DNA of 64,000 nucleotides from Hysterangium stoloniferum. Its lineage: Eukaryota > Basidiomycota > Agaricomycetes > Hysterangiales > Hysterangiaceae. The stretch spans positions 1-64,000 of the forward strand of contig WHVD01000192.1 in NCBI GenBank assembly GCA_015178975.1, written 5' to 3'. Numbering within the stretch: the stretch's first letter is position 1; the number at the start of each line of letters is the position of its first letter. Positions 42,034 through 54,104 of the stretch are shown piece by piece. The translations under genes were made by a program, and so were the position numbers. The notes below the pieces were generated by a model. The model ran no database searches. It saw only the letters and a list, made by a program, of their open reading frames with translations, and was not told where the DNA came from.

Positions 42034-44843
42034 ATGCCCCAGGTCCTCACTATGACCAACACCTCCCAGCTAAAGTCGACGACGAGCCCTTTAGCGTTGG
42101 CCCGCGCTCGTCAAAAACCGAATACCACAAATGACATTCATACTATCAGAACCTCCCCGCATTCTATAAAAAAAATCACACCGACTCGTTTGTTTTCGCC
42201 GGCCAAACGTAAGCGTGTTGACATGGCAGATTCCGAGGATGAAAACGATGGAGATTTTTCGCGACACTCAAACGTTGCCAATGGCTCTTTCACTCGGAGC
42301 GATCGGCAGGGCAGCAAAAAAGCCCGAATTGCTAATGGTGCATCACCTTGCAAAAGAGAGAAAGACCTTCTCCAGCAGCGACAGGATCTACCTATTTGGA
42401 CGGGTCGGTGATTGACTACTTGCATTTTCGACTTTTGACCAAATGCTGCTTTTCCAGGGCGAGATACCCTGGTGAAGGAAGTAAGAGCGAATGATACAGT
42501 GGTTATACTGGGAGAAACTGGCTCTGGAAAGACGACTCGTATGTGGTGCATTCCGCGACTCCATTCCGTCACTTACGGTGGCATGCAGAGGTACCACAAT
42601 TTCTTTACGAAGCAGGATTTACGGAGAATGGCATCATTGCCTGTACCCAACCTCGTAGGGTGGCGGCTACATCACTTGCGGCCCGTGTGGCAGAGGAACA
42701 GGACGTCCCGCTTGGCACTCGGGTTGGCTATGCCGTTCGTTTCGACGAACGCTCAGGTCCAGAGACGAAAATCAAGTTTCTTACGGACGGCTTGCTCGTT
42801 AAAGAATTGCTGGGGGACCCTTTACTCTTGAAATATAGCGTGATCATTGTCGACGAGGCTCACGAGCGGACCCTTCGTACCGACTTCCTTTTAGCCAGTT
42901 TAAAAGACATCCAGAAGAAGAGAAATGCACCCAAAGACCGAAAAACCAATATTGCTGTTCACAAGCTCACTCCACTAAAGATAGTCATCATGAGTGCGAC
43001 ACTGGACGCCGAGAAATTTAGTCGATATTATGACAAGTGCGTTTTCCCTTGTGTGTGTCGATATTGCACGGTTGACGTTAACGCAGTGCTAAAATATTGA
43101 ACATTAAAGGGCGACAACACACGGTCAAGATACTCTATACTACATCACCCCAGCTGGACTATGTAGAAGCCGCCATGAAAACCTTCTTTCAACTTCATAC
43201 GACTCGACCACCAGGCGATGTCTTAATCTTCTTGCCTGGTAGGACATTGCTCATATGTGGGGATTCGGTATTAATTACTGTTGGTTGTAGGTCAAGAAGA
43301 GATCGAAAGCATCGAACAATCCATACGAAATTATTCCAATGAGCTACCATTAGATAAGCTCCAGGTAAAATACCATCTGCTCTCGTCCCCAATTCACTTT
43401 TGATTACATTTTTATTTTGTCAGGTTATTGTATGTCCCATGTATGCCTCTCTGGCCCCCCATATACAAAGCCGGGTATTTCTACCGACGCCTCCAAATAG
43501 TCGGAAGTGCATAATTGCTACCAACATCGCGGAAACATCAATTACCATTCCCGGCATCAAATACGTGATTGACACGGGCCTTTGTAAAGAAAAGTCATAT
43601 GTTGTGAAAGACCGCAGGAGTGGTGAGTGTCCAAAGTTTACAGTTCTTTCCATAAGCCACTCATGCTCAGCGCCAGCCATCGAATCACTAATTTCCCAGC
43701 CAGTCAGCAAGTCATCTGCCATGCAACGAGCCGGCAGAGCCGGCCGCTTGGTGCGTTCCTGACAACCACGGTGCTTTGAACTTGTTTACTTACCGCTCAT
43801 CCTAGGGCGAGGGCGTTTGCTTTAGACTTTATACCGAGGATGCGTACCATGCGCTCCGTGATAGTTCTATACCTGAAATCCAGCGGTCCAACCTCACATC
43901 CTCAATTTTACAGTTAAAGTGTTTAGGACAGAGTCCAGAAGAGGTCAACTTTATGGATCCGCCAGATCCTCACAACAGTGAGCGTCATTGGAATATATGG
44001 CAGTTTTTTTTTCAAACTATTTATAGTTCTATCCTCTTTCGTAAACCTTGTTGGGCTCGGAGCGTTGGACAACAAAAACACTATCACCAATGTTGGTCGT
44101 CAAATGGCCTCACTGCCCTTAGAAGTGCCTCTTGCTCGATCACTTTTGGCATCAAAAGAGCACGGTTGCACTGCAGAAGTTTTGGCGATCATCTCTCTGA
44201 CTTCTGCATCCTCCAGACTCTTCATAGATTCTTCAGAAACACGAGACGAGGCAAGTGCGGCCCATCAGAAGTTCTATCACCCTTCCGGATACCACATGTC
44301 GTGTCTCAATGTTTTCCGGGCGTATGCCGACATCTCAGGGCAAGAGTCCGTCGCGGTGCGGCGACGGTGGTGTAAGACGAATTATCTGAACGAGCGTACG
44401 TTGCGCGACGCGGCCCTGATTCTGGAGCAATTGAGAGAAAATTGCCAAAGATTGAACATCGACTGGAAAGTTTCGTGTGGTGACGATCCGGAGCCAATCT
44501 TAAGAAGCCTTGTTCGTGGCCTTCATCAAAATGTGGCTCTTTTGCACGACGATGGGCAATATAGACACATTGAAGATAAGAAGGTAAAATACTAAAGATT
44601 TTGGTCATTCGGGTATTAATAAAAAATTTAGCTCATCAAGATTTCCCCAGAATCGAACCTGATCGGTCGAAAACCAAAATGTATAATTTTTGAGGAATTG
44701 GTGAGATTTTTCGTGCCTTGCCCCTTATGTCTAGCTTATTCTTCGGGAAGGTTCTTACAAGGCAGGTATATGCCCGAGGCGTTTCTATGGTTCCTATCAC
44801 TTTTATATTGGAGTTACCCAAGTATTCCACCCGTTCCGCATAA
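42034..44843 (+). CDS. DEAH-box ATP-dependent RNA helicase (DHX33-like)
   Basis: Eleven exons: 42034-42403, 42458-42538, 42589-43036, 43087-43238, 43291-43364, 43424-43622, 43671-43750, 43806-43977, 44027-44583, 44632-44700, 44751-44843, giving 764 residues. The N-tail has a basic patch (PAKRKRVD). Motif I is GETGSGKTT (~142-150). CTQPRRVAA (Ia), DEAH, MSATLD (III), FLPGQEEIE, TNIAETSITI (V) and QRAGRAGR (VI) follow. Next come the winged-helix/ratchet (GALDNKNTITNVGRQMASLP) and the OB fold (SNLIGRKPKCIIFEEL, VYARGVSMV). All catalytic motifs are intact. Relatives act in rRNA processing or splicing; the DHX33 placement is by length and the short N-tail. Confidence 0.9.
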
Positions 44844-46113
44844 CTTATTTATCGACCCCACATAGTTGTGTTATACTTTCATGCATATGCCGTTGTTTCC
44901 GGGGACTTAATACAAGATTGTTCAAAAGGCCCCGGACATCAGACGCTCAATATAGAAGTCCGGTTATTCCGAGCGTCCAACATCGACCTCTCCACCGTGC
45001 TACTACGACGTCAGAGGGAGATCTTATATTCCAAGAACTGACGATGGAGGGGGGAACATCGAACAATCGTTATCGGCCAGATACATATGACGATGATGAT
45101 GTCATTTCCCGATGAATGGCCGAAGCAACAATGCCGTTTACATCGTTTACATCTGTATGTAGATGCAACCATCATCGCTGCTCAGTGCATGAGGTTTTTA
45201 AAACTGCGCAAACTTCTCTCCAAAATGCCAGGAAAAAATTGATCGCGAGCACATGGAGAGGAGAATTTGCTGCAACGGTACCGATAAATTTTTGCCCGAG
45301 TTCGCCATGGACCTTCTCTGCTTCTATCGGATGGAAGTCCTATATTTCTTTCCTGTCTATTCATTACTAGGACTCCTGCAGGAGCAAGTCGAGTCTTTCT
45401 TATTTCGTGGATTCCATAGATATGATGTGAGAAGCAACGCATTCTTACGCAGTTGGCCGGAATGGCTTGGGTTCTAATGTCAACCAAGTGGCGTGATGGT
45501 ATTTACCCGCAGCACCACGACTTACTGAAATTGCAGGATTTTGCCGCCATTCCCATGCTGGGCTTGTTGAAAATATACGATGGGTTTTCATGCGGGTGAA
45601 GGGTGAGAAGAATACAACCGATGACTAAGCTACTGTACTACCTAGCCAATTGTCCATCAAATAAATTGAATATCTATCTGATAATATAGTATAACCCAAA
45701 AAGAGCATATCGAGATCGTGACCATCCTCGATGGCTTGCGACATATACCAATAAATCCCAACAGAGCTTGGTAGTTATTGCCGATGATATGGCCATGTTT
45801 ACCTTTGTACAAGTGAAAGTACAACTCAGAGAATTGGCAATCCCGTTAAAGTTTCTTCCTGGGATCCAATGATTAAAATAATTGAGGAGATCCCTCCCAC
45901 GCCTCCGACCATTGGTACAGCTAAGCTTGTCTTCTATCTCCACCGGGACGCATAGGCTTTTGGTACAATTGATTCCTCTTCATTGTGATCAAGGTCGTCG
46001 CGGCTAAGTACCTTCAAACACGAGATTCAATCAAAGCGTTATCGAGGACATAAATGTCGCCTAATCGTTATCATACAACGTATTATTGATCAGTTACATT
46101 CGCATTATCGCGT
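44844..46113. other. Intergenic, convergent gene ends, small unsupported ORFs
   Basis: Plus-strand frames at 44918-45115 and 45116-45370 have no recognised motif and could be remnants. Nothing else seen. Confidence 0.4.
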
Positions 46114-48596
46114 TCATAGCATGTAACGGAAATCCGGCGCACGGTCACCCAGATCTTTCAGCTCCTGTATTGTGTATCCATATTTTCTCTCCTCCCCATC
46201 ACTAGATTTCTCCGCGCCGGTCACAAGACTCGCCTCGTTCGCATCGCGTTGTGCGTTGATGCGCGTGTAGATGAGCACTGCTAAAAATAAGGAGATGAAA
46301 CCAATACCGATAAACATAAGCTCGATGCCATCTGTGGTTACTGGTCAAGGAAGCAGCCCTTGCATATCAAAACAGACTCACGGCCTAGGATATATCGTGG
46401 CGCGTCTTGAGTTCGGAAGATATTCGAGGCAATTGCTCCTGCGAAGTTTCCTATTCCAATCTGGACTGCCATTCCAACGCCTCGTTTGTATTGTCCAGAG
46501 AGGTTGTTACCGAGCCTTTTGAAACATATTAACATTTCCAAACATATATCTGCGACAGGAATTCTCACCAAGCTACGACGCCAGGGAAAGCAGCATAACT
46601 TCCGGCAACACAGAAGAACGTCCCGAAGTACTTAGCACCCCTATGTGCGTCCGATATTTGAATGGCGAACCCAATGGTCAACATACACAGGCCCATGAGG
46701 ATAAAAGGGTATCGTCTTCCGACCTTGTCAGAATAATAACCCCAAGTCAGTGTGAGCGTTGCTTGGGACAAAGTAAGTTAAGACGGATTTTATATCTGAA
46801 TACGCCACCCACTGGCAAATAAATACGGAGGAACGGTGAGTAGCTGAGAGATAGGAGTCGAGAAGCCGAATCCTGAGATGATTGACCTGTATGGAAATAT
46901 TCATCAGTGTGAGTACAACGGGGACCTTCGATACATACGGAAGGAACAGCGAAATTCCATATACTGATTAGCATCATTCTTAGTGCATCAAAATGACGAA
47001 GGTATAATTTTACACACAGGGACCGATGATAGACATATAAATCAGAATATGGAGATAAATCTATCAAGATAGTAGAATTTAATGACCAAACAGAGAGGGG
47101 CAGCAATCGGAGAGCATACCTGCCAGTCTGAGAATGCAGCCCAGAGATACTTCATCGCGAATACTTCCTGCTCTCCGACGCTGGAATTGTCGTATTCTAA
47201 TCCATTTGCCGGTCAGTGTATGAACTAGAAATGGAAAATGTGATAGATTTACTCTTCTTCCAAATGACATAGGCACGTTCTTCAGGGGTCAAAAACTTTG
47301 CCGTGGCCGGAAAATCGACAAGAACTGTAGATACTCGTCAGAAAAAACATGTGAAATGTGTCGATTCAGTGTAAAATACCAAAGGCAGCTAGTATTCCGA
47401 CGAGTATGGTAGCAAGACCCTCCAGTATCTGTAGGCAGCCGCTCATCACGAAGCCCCAAATCCGGCATAATTAAGAAGTACATACGAAGATCCAACTCCA
47501 GCCCTCAAGACCGCCTATTCCATTCATGAATCCGATTCCAAAGGCGAGTAGTCCGGAGAATGCGCCAGCCAAGCTGGCAGCTCCAAAGAACAAACCTATC
47601 CGGAATTGGAGTTGTTTCCGAGGGTACCAAAGGGTGAGGCTACATTCAAAATAACATGAGCGGGGCGAGTTTGGAGAACGCAGCAACAGCACGGACTAGT
47701 AGACTACTCCAGGAAAGAGTCCTGCTTCGGCTACCCCCAGACATATACGAACCCCAACAAGCTGGGGGTAGCTATCAAGGCATACCTTCAGAGTATGAAA
47801 CCTTAAGCTGGGAAATTTTGACACACGTTTTCACAAGACCCATAAGTGTCATTACGGTTCCCCAAACAACGGTGATACCAGGCAACCATCTTTAACCGTT
47901 GCAGTTAGAAAAGTCTGTACAGTTTTATGGGGATGCTATATACCTTGACGGGCGGAATTTCTTCAACACGAGACTGTAGATTGGACCCGTAAGCAAGATA
48001 TTCCCGCCCTGATCTATCACCTACTTGGCTGGACATTCAAACAGGCAATATGGCTGATTTCAATAGAATTTAGAAGATGCTCCAGGGTAATAAACCCTAC
48101 GCACTATGAAGAACATCGTCTATAAAATATATTAATATTTGTTGAATTCAATTATATGTAATTTAATCATCAGACTCCACCTACCAGAGCAATGTTATAC
48201 CTATTTCCTGTAAGATGCAGCTGTGTTGTGAGACCTTCAATCTTCGCATTTCCAATATTTCCTAAGGGAAGCAGTCAGTTCCATCTTTTTTGAGTATGAC
48301 TCTGCACCATGCCTCTATCCATAAAGGAAAGCAGATACATCAAACTCAGAATGGGCATTAATCTTTGTTAGTAACAGGTAAGTGATCAGTGTTTGTCCTG
48401 TAGAGCGAATCGACTGAACGTACCGTAGGTCAAGTTTCCGGTATAGCCTGTGCTCCTCTTCTGCCGTGAGCTCGGGAGGTGGTGGCAAGGTCGAATCACC
48501 ACCAAAATCCAGTTCTGCACCCTTCGGAGCGACACTAGGCTCCAACTGGGAATTCGTGCTGCCCTTCTCGATACTGGACCTCTTTGCGGCGGACAT
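46114..48596 (-). CDS. MFS transporter, Dal5/TNA1-type anion:cation symporter
   Basis: A minus-strand, many-intron gene. The N-terminus at 48596 reads MSAAKRSSIEKGST, then LTAEEEHRLYRKLDLR, the usual cytosolic lead-in of this family. Small exons follow: GNIGNAKIEGLTTQLHLTGN, NIAL, TMFFI, PYCLFECPAN and KKFRPSR. Later blocks are WLPGITVVWGTVMTLMGLVK, LWYPRKQLQFRIGLFFGAAS, GGLEGWSWIF, FPATAKFLTPEERAYV, NNLSGQYKRGVGMAVQIGIG and APRYILG. The C-terminal tail is KYGYTIQELKDLGDRAPDFR. These are signature pieces of allantoate/nicotinate/vitamin permeases with 12 membrane helices. The substrate cannot be read from sequence. No break was seen, but not every exon was joined. Confidence 0.85.
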
Positions 48597-49693
48597 GGGA
48601 GGTTATCGTAGTGGTAAGAGGATCACGCCTGTGTGAGTCTTTGCACGGGACCTAGACCAACCGTGAAGTGTATGATCATATGTATAGCTCGTGTGAGGCT
48701 TCTTGAAGTCATCTGAGGTCATGTCATACATACCCCACAATTGATGTCCCTGAGTAAATCAGACATATTTAGCCCTTATTGAGGACATCCATCCACACGT
48801 AGCGTGCATTGACGTTCCGTAGTCGGTCTCAAGTTCAAGGTTTCAAGCTACCTCATCCTCACCATAAGGGACTTGTGTGTTTTATTCAGAAGTATAACCT
48901 ACTTGAAAGGTTATGGGATAGTCCGGAAGCTATTCACAGCAACACATCAATTTGGGATAAAAAGAAATGGGGGGTAATCGTTATGGCTATAATTGAAGAT
49001 GATCCAGCCGTGACATTCACTGAAGCCGTTACTAATGCTCTCATCGACAGTAACGACTGTATGCCACTATGTGAAGTGTTAGAGTTGTAAATGGTTGCGA
49101 TTCTTTTCAGCGGGACATACAACATCCCGGACAGGGTGCCAACCAGTATCAAAACGTCTATTGAACACCCTATGTTCAACGTTCCCACACAGTATTGAGC
49201 CCGGTATCCAAGTCACCCCCGTAGAGGAGCCATGGCGACTCTGATACTTAGACCTATACATCGTTCATTTAGCAAAGGTTTAAAATGGCGTCAGATGACT
49301 TGAGAACAAATCTATAGGATGCCTACAACTGCGCAGATCTGATAAGCACTACTTAGCATGTACGGATAACTGATGATTCAAGACAATGTTAATACTACAT
49401 ACGTATAGTTAGTTTGCCTAGAAATGAAGTATTTATTTTGTTGATCGATATTGAAGTTGTATGATAACCATTTTCAAATAAATGTCGAATGAAATAATAT
49501 TTAACTGAGAGATCTTTGATCAGATCCCTTCAATTAATAATAGAGATGATCCAATCAAATTTGAGGATTAAGAGGCATTAAAATGGTTGTTAAATTATTT
49601 GAAGGCTTTCAAGCATTGTAAAATGGTTTTAAACAGTTTTAAATGCCTTTAGATGATTTCAAATGCTTTTAAGTCTTTTTGTATGTTTCCAAA
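48597..49693. other. Intergenic upstream of the MFS gene; AT-rich towards the right
   Basis: No supported gene. From ~49560 the sequence becomes a degenerate TTTTAAATGATTT-type repeat, continuing at 49890-50010. Confidence 0.45.
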
Positions 49694-49885
49694 CATCAGG
49701 AAAGTGGGAAGATCAGTAAGTATGCCGTCTATATTGTCTAGAGCCATCTAGGAGAGCTAGCTAGCTCGACTAGACACACTATTTTCGCGAGATCCCTATT
49801 TACTAGTCGGTATAAAAGCTTACTATAGATCTGGGGAGGCTAGGGAGTCTATATAATGGGTGTAGACACTCCCAAATCCCTGATG
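49694..49885. repeat. Left flank plus left inverted-repeat arm
   Basis: 49694-49748 is a ~55-bp block recurring in direct orientation at 52568-52623 (both end TGTCTAGAGCCATCT). 49750-49885 is an arm whose reverse complement, about 80% alike by eye, is at 52353-52495. Within the arm junction, TGTCTAG and CTAGACA form a short stem. Confidence 0.75.
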
Positions 49886-50224
49886 AAGTTTCTTAAATGA
49901 TTGTAAACAACTTCAAATGTTAATAATTCTTTTTATATGTTTTTAAATGATTTTGAACAGTTTTTAATCCTTTTTAATCACTTTAAATGATTTCAAATTA
50001 ATTAAAATCGTTAATACAGAGTAGAGCTGGGGGCGGGGGTCATGTGGGGGCTTGCCCCTTCACCCCTCGTATTCACGAGAAGAGCTGGCGGATGGGTACA
50101 CGAGCTTACGGGCAATGCAGACCACTAAAAATGTGCAAGAGGATATATTTATTGTATTAAAAAAATGTATACAGGATTTGAGACTATTGTCCTTTGCACT
50201 TCACAACTACCATTGGCCACATTC

Positions 50225-50841
50225 TCAACCAACTTCCAGCGATTGATCGTTGCACGCTTTTCCTGGGTGGCTAGAAATTTTGGCAGCATCGACAGTTCTC
50301 AACTTAGCTGCCAAGTAAAAATGAAGTACTTCACGGTCATTTGCAGGTGGAGTTGAGTGGGTAAGATGCGGGGCAGAGGTATAGTAATTGGGCATTAGGG
50401 GATGAAGGTTGACGATGAAATGCGGATCATCGTTATACTGAATACATATGATCTTGCGAGATATTGCATAACCTTCTTGGACCTCCGTGCGGGACCCCGT
50501 GTTACTGCAAAGTGCACGGGCACATTCATGTTGTATGTTGACTACGAATCGGACATCCTATCGCAGTGAAGTAGAGCACATAAAACTTCTTTAACACGAG
50601 ACAATCATTCATAACTCACCTGGACTCGCAGCAATAAATGCGGGCGTTCCGGGTCTTTTTGTGTCGATATCTCAAGCCCCACACGCTGGTCGTCCAAATA
50701 GAAAATTTCAAGGACCAATGGCGTTAGGTCATTATATTTCCAGCGATTGTGAATTAAAATTGGCACAAGTTTCGTATGTGGCCGCAATGTATCCCGGAGG
50801 TTTGACGGGGTAAGGGAATGGCGGCCATAGCTGCAGTGTCG
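50225..50841 (-). CDS. Spliced hypothetical protein, 5' end unresolved
   Basis: Two phase-compatible exons, 50841-50620 and 50557-50225, joined by a 62-nt GTGAGT...TAG intron, give 184 residues to the stop. An upstream exon is implied by an acceptor at 50842. Blocks such as LTPSNLRDTLRPHTKLVPIL, HNRWKYNDLTPLVLEIFYLD and DVRFVVNIQHECARALC read like a real, folded protein. I remember similar uncharacterised agaricomycete proteins but cannot name a family. The gene lies wholly between inverted repeats at 49750-49885 and 52353-52495, so it may be a passenger of a mobile segment. Confidence 0.4.
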
Positions 50842-52352
50842 CTAAATTGCAAGGAGGTGGCCTTCCAGCGTGGAGTGGGTTTTACCACACCTATTGAGAA
50901 AATATCAAGGGATGTTGTTCATTGTGTATTGTGGTTCAGGAAGACTTACCGGCCACTAAAGTCTTGGGACTAACCCAACGTAAGAATCCCTGCAGTTTGG
51001 TTTATGGCGAAGAAACAAGAGAACATTATTCGTTGCACATATCCACCGGCCGTTCTCTTTCCAGTACTCCACTCACCATGTGTTTAAACCTGTCTGGTTC
51101 TCCGAATTTGTTGGCAATGTCTCGGCATGGTGCACGGTGATTGCTAAGGACTGAACACACGCGGAATACAGCTAAAATTCGAAAGATTTATTTGGAGAAG
51201 AGAATTGCGGGCCCAAAGTGACGGATATCCTTAACGATGTGGCGCGGATGCGAGATGTCAGTTTTTGGTCAATTCGCGTCAGATCCACAATCGCCATGGC
51301 ATCAAGGAACAAAGCAATCTGGAACTGGTGTTTATGCTGTTGTGTTTATTATTAGGCACTGGTGCTCTCAATGAAAAAAGGAAATTACAAGATAGGATTC
51401 GACATTGTCGGTTTCCAGGAACCCAGCAGCGCGTCAAACCTCCCCAATGTACATAACTTTGAACGGCTTTTCATGGCGCACGAAGTTTAATATGATATAT
51501 ATATATATCGAGTTTATAGGTGGCAAATTCTAGGGCAGGGCAATTCTCCAAATTTGAAGTTCTTCTATTTTTCTTCATGGCCTTTGAAAGCGAGAGCTGA
51601 CAGGAACACGGGGTCGAGAAGCAGCCATCTGACAAGGTTCACTCACATAATGGAGGGTTTAGGGTTTCATTCCAAGAGTAGGAAACAAAAAGGGTCACAG
51701 CTGGACTGACATCACAGTACCTGGGGTAGGTAATTGATGAGTTTTCCGGCCATTAATTTTGCATTCCTTACGAACGTCGAAAAACCTAACATGTAGATAA
51801 CACCCTTTGTCAGACCCAGAAACAGTACTCCAATAACACAGGGTTTACCTTGGAGGTGTAAGCATGTTAATTTCCTGGGAGTTTGCGGTGGCTCCGACTA
51901 GGATGCTGTTACGGTGATACTGTTACAAGTGTTACACATACCGATGGGTGCAGGCTCCGCTATGATATCTCATATCTTCTCATATCTGATAGGAAACCGA
52001 TAGGGAAACATTTCCCGATCTCCTGCCTTTGTTGCTGACAGCATCCAGTTTTCCTAACATCGACGTTTACTTGCTAAAACCACGCTTGATGCCCTGGACA
52101 TCCACAACATTTTCTGAAAACCATATGGGTACGATGATTTTTTGGCATACATGTGATTCAATTAGACATGTGTGACAGTAAACATCACTATAGCCACATA
52201 CTTGAATGACATCAAAGAAAACTCAGAAGCTCAATTTGTGTATTAAAACATTTTTATCTATAGAGAGTTGTTTATTTTCCTAAACACAAAATTCTGGCAA
52301 GAAAGTAGGAAGAACTGCATCGGGGGTGACAAAGGGGAATAGTACGGGAGCG
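50842..52352. other. Noncoding or unresolved upstream of the hypothetical gene
   Basis: It may hold further 5' exons of the 50225-50841 gene (candidate coding blocks near 50880-51130) but phase could not be made to agree. A short (AT)n run lies at ~51495-51507. Confidence 0.35.
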
Positions 52353-52623
52353 CATCAGGGATTTGGGAATGTCTACGCCCTTTATGTAGACTGACTAGAC
52401 TCGCTACACTACCTAAATCTGTAGTAAGCGTTTATATCGGCCAGTAATAGTGATCTTGGAAAAGTAGTGTGTCTAGCCGAGCTAACGAGCTCTCCTCATG
52501 ATTAGCTGGCAATTTATTCTACTGTATTAGATACATAATGCCTTTGCTGTTCCCTTATAGCATCCGGCATCATGAAAATGGGAAGATCAGGATATATGTC
52601 GTATATGTTGTCTAGAGCCATCT
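52353..52623. repeat. Right inverted-repeat arm plus flank copy
   Basis: 52353-52495 is the inverted partner of 49750-49885. After ~70 bp the flank block recurs (52568-52623) in the same orientation as on the left. Confidence 0.75.
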
Positions 52624-54104
52624 ACTGTCACAACCACATAGAAAAGGAAATGATGGCATGAGGGAAAAAGGGGTGGTCGTACAGCTAAATTGGCGGAGGA
52701 AGGGAAAATGTCCACCCAGCATTCCCGGAGAGATACGCAGGATCACAGCAGACGCAATTACTTACTACACACGCACAACGAAGGTTGGTGAGATACTATT
52801 TGAGTATTTCCGAGAATCAATTCGGCATACCGTTGGAGCCATGGGGGGTGATGCACCGGTGGCGGCGGGGTGATTTGCATAGAAGCCTGAATTGCAAGCT
52901 GGTATGCAGGGGCGTGGGAGGATCAAAGGGCGAGAGAATAATAGTGCTAATGTAATCACCTCTATATCACCATGTGGAAGTGGCTGAAAAGATTGGGCAC
53001 GGAGGCGAATTGAAGCTTGAATCAGGGATCTATTCCATCTTGCGGCCACGACGGTTATAGTATTGGCCCGACGTCTTTGTCTCCAAACACAAAGGCAAAA
53101 AAGAATGACCAGAACTCCGGTGGTGGCGACTTGTAGCGAAAATAAAACACGGTTACAGAGAGCTATACGCTATACGTACCAATTGCAATAGCTAATATCA
53201 GAAGGGGCTGACCACCGATTTGGTGGCGACGAGCGATCATGTAGAGGAGCGAGTAATACAAAGGAGATAGAGTCCAGTTGATTTAGGCGCCGCGCAGTGT
53301 TGGGACTGTCGCGAACACCTCAAAATGCTCTCAAAGACGCATTTAAAATAGATATAGTTTTGTATATATTCTTCATAATATTCAGAATAGATGTTTTAGT
53401 TTGATGCCAATATGTATATTCGCGGCAATTGTCCACTTTTCAGCACACAGAAATTCGATGTCGGAGTTTAAAGATATTTCGCTGACCCAGAAGGTCCTCA
53501 TTCGGTTCATCTTCAACGCGCAACTATAAGTTCTTTTTTTTTTCGAAGCTCCTAGGCTTATTCAATCCGAGCTCCTCAAGGGTAGGGGCTCTCGTGTCTC
53601 CACGTAATGGGCAAATAAGTCCCCCTGTAACAAGTTTCCATTGATTCAGCGATTCGAGCACAGTCTGCATGCTCGCGCTTCATGTGAAATAGTTTATCTT
53701 TTCTTAATTTCGGGGAAAACTTGATAAGCACTCCCAGTGCTTATTTTATAATCTTTAATTTTGTCGCATACATAGTATGACGTCAGACCAATCGTTGCTT
53801 GTTCCTGTTTGATGGCCCCTTGTCGATCGTTAGTCATCCGAGGATGATTTATCTGTTAAATTTATTCTTGTAGTAAGTGCAAACTACCAGATTATAGGAA
53901 CACAGCCACCACTACTACAAGACCTGCCGAACCGTTTTAATAAATAAAAATTCCTTGGGCTGCACTAGCTATGTGAGATAGGTTTTCTAAAAAAGATGGC
54001 ATCTGACAACCAACGAATTTCCGACGGGTACAGAGAAGACATCGCTTCTCGTGAATCAGACAACCCTTGACCAATATATATTCAACCAGCCTTTCCAGCT
54101 TGTA
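52624..54104. other. Intergenic upstream of paralogue B
   Basis: No supported gene. Small frames at 52658-52873 and 52765-53049 overlap on opposite strands and lack motifs. Confidence 0.4.

Noticed and set aside
44918-45477. Consecutive small plus-strand ORFs
   Set aside because: No family motif, no compatible splice phases, composition not clearly coding.
47656-47895. Plus-strand ORF starting MSGASLENAATART
   Set aside because: Antisense to MFS transporter exons whose translation matches a known family.
48809-49261. Overlapping small ORFs on both strands (48809-49090 plus; 48934-49261 minus)
   Set aside because: Mutual shadows; neither has motifs or splice support.
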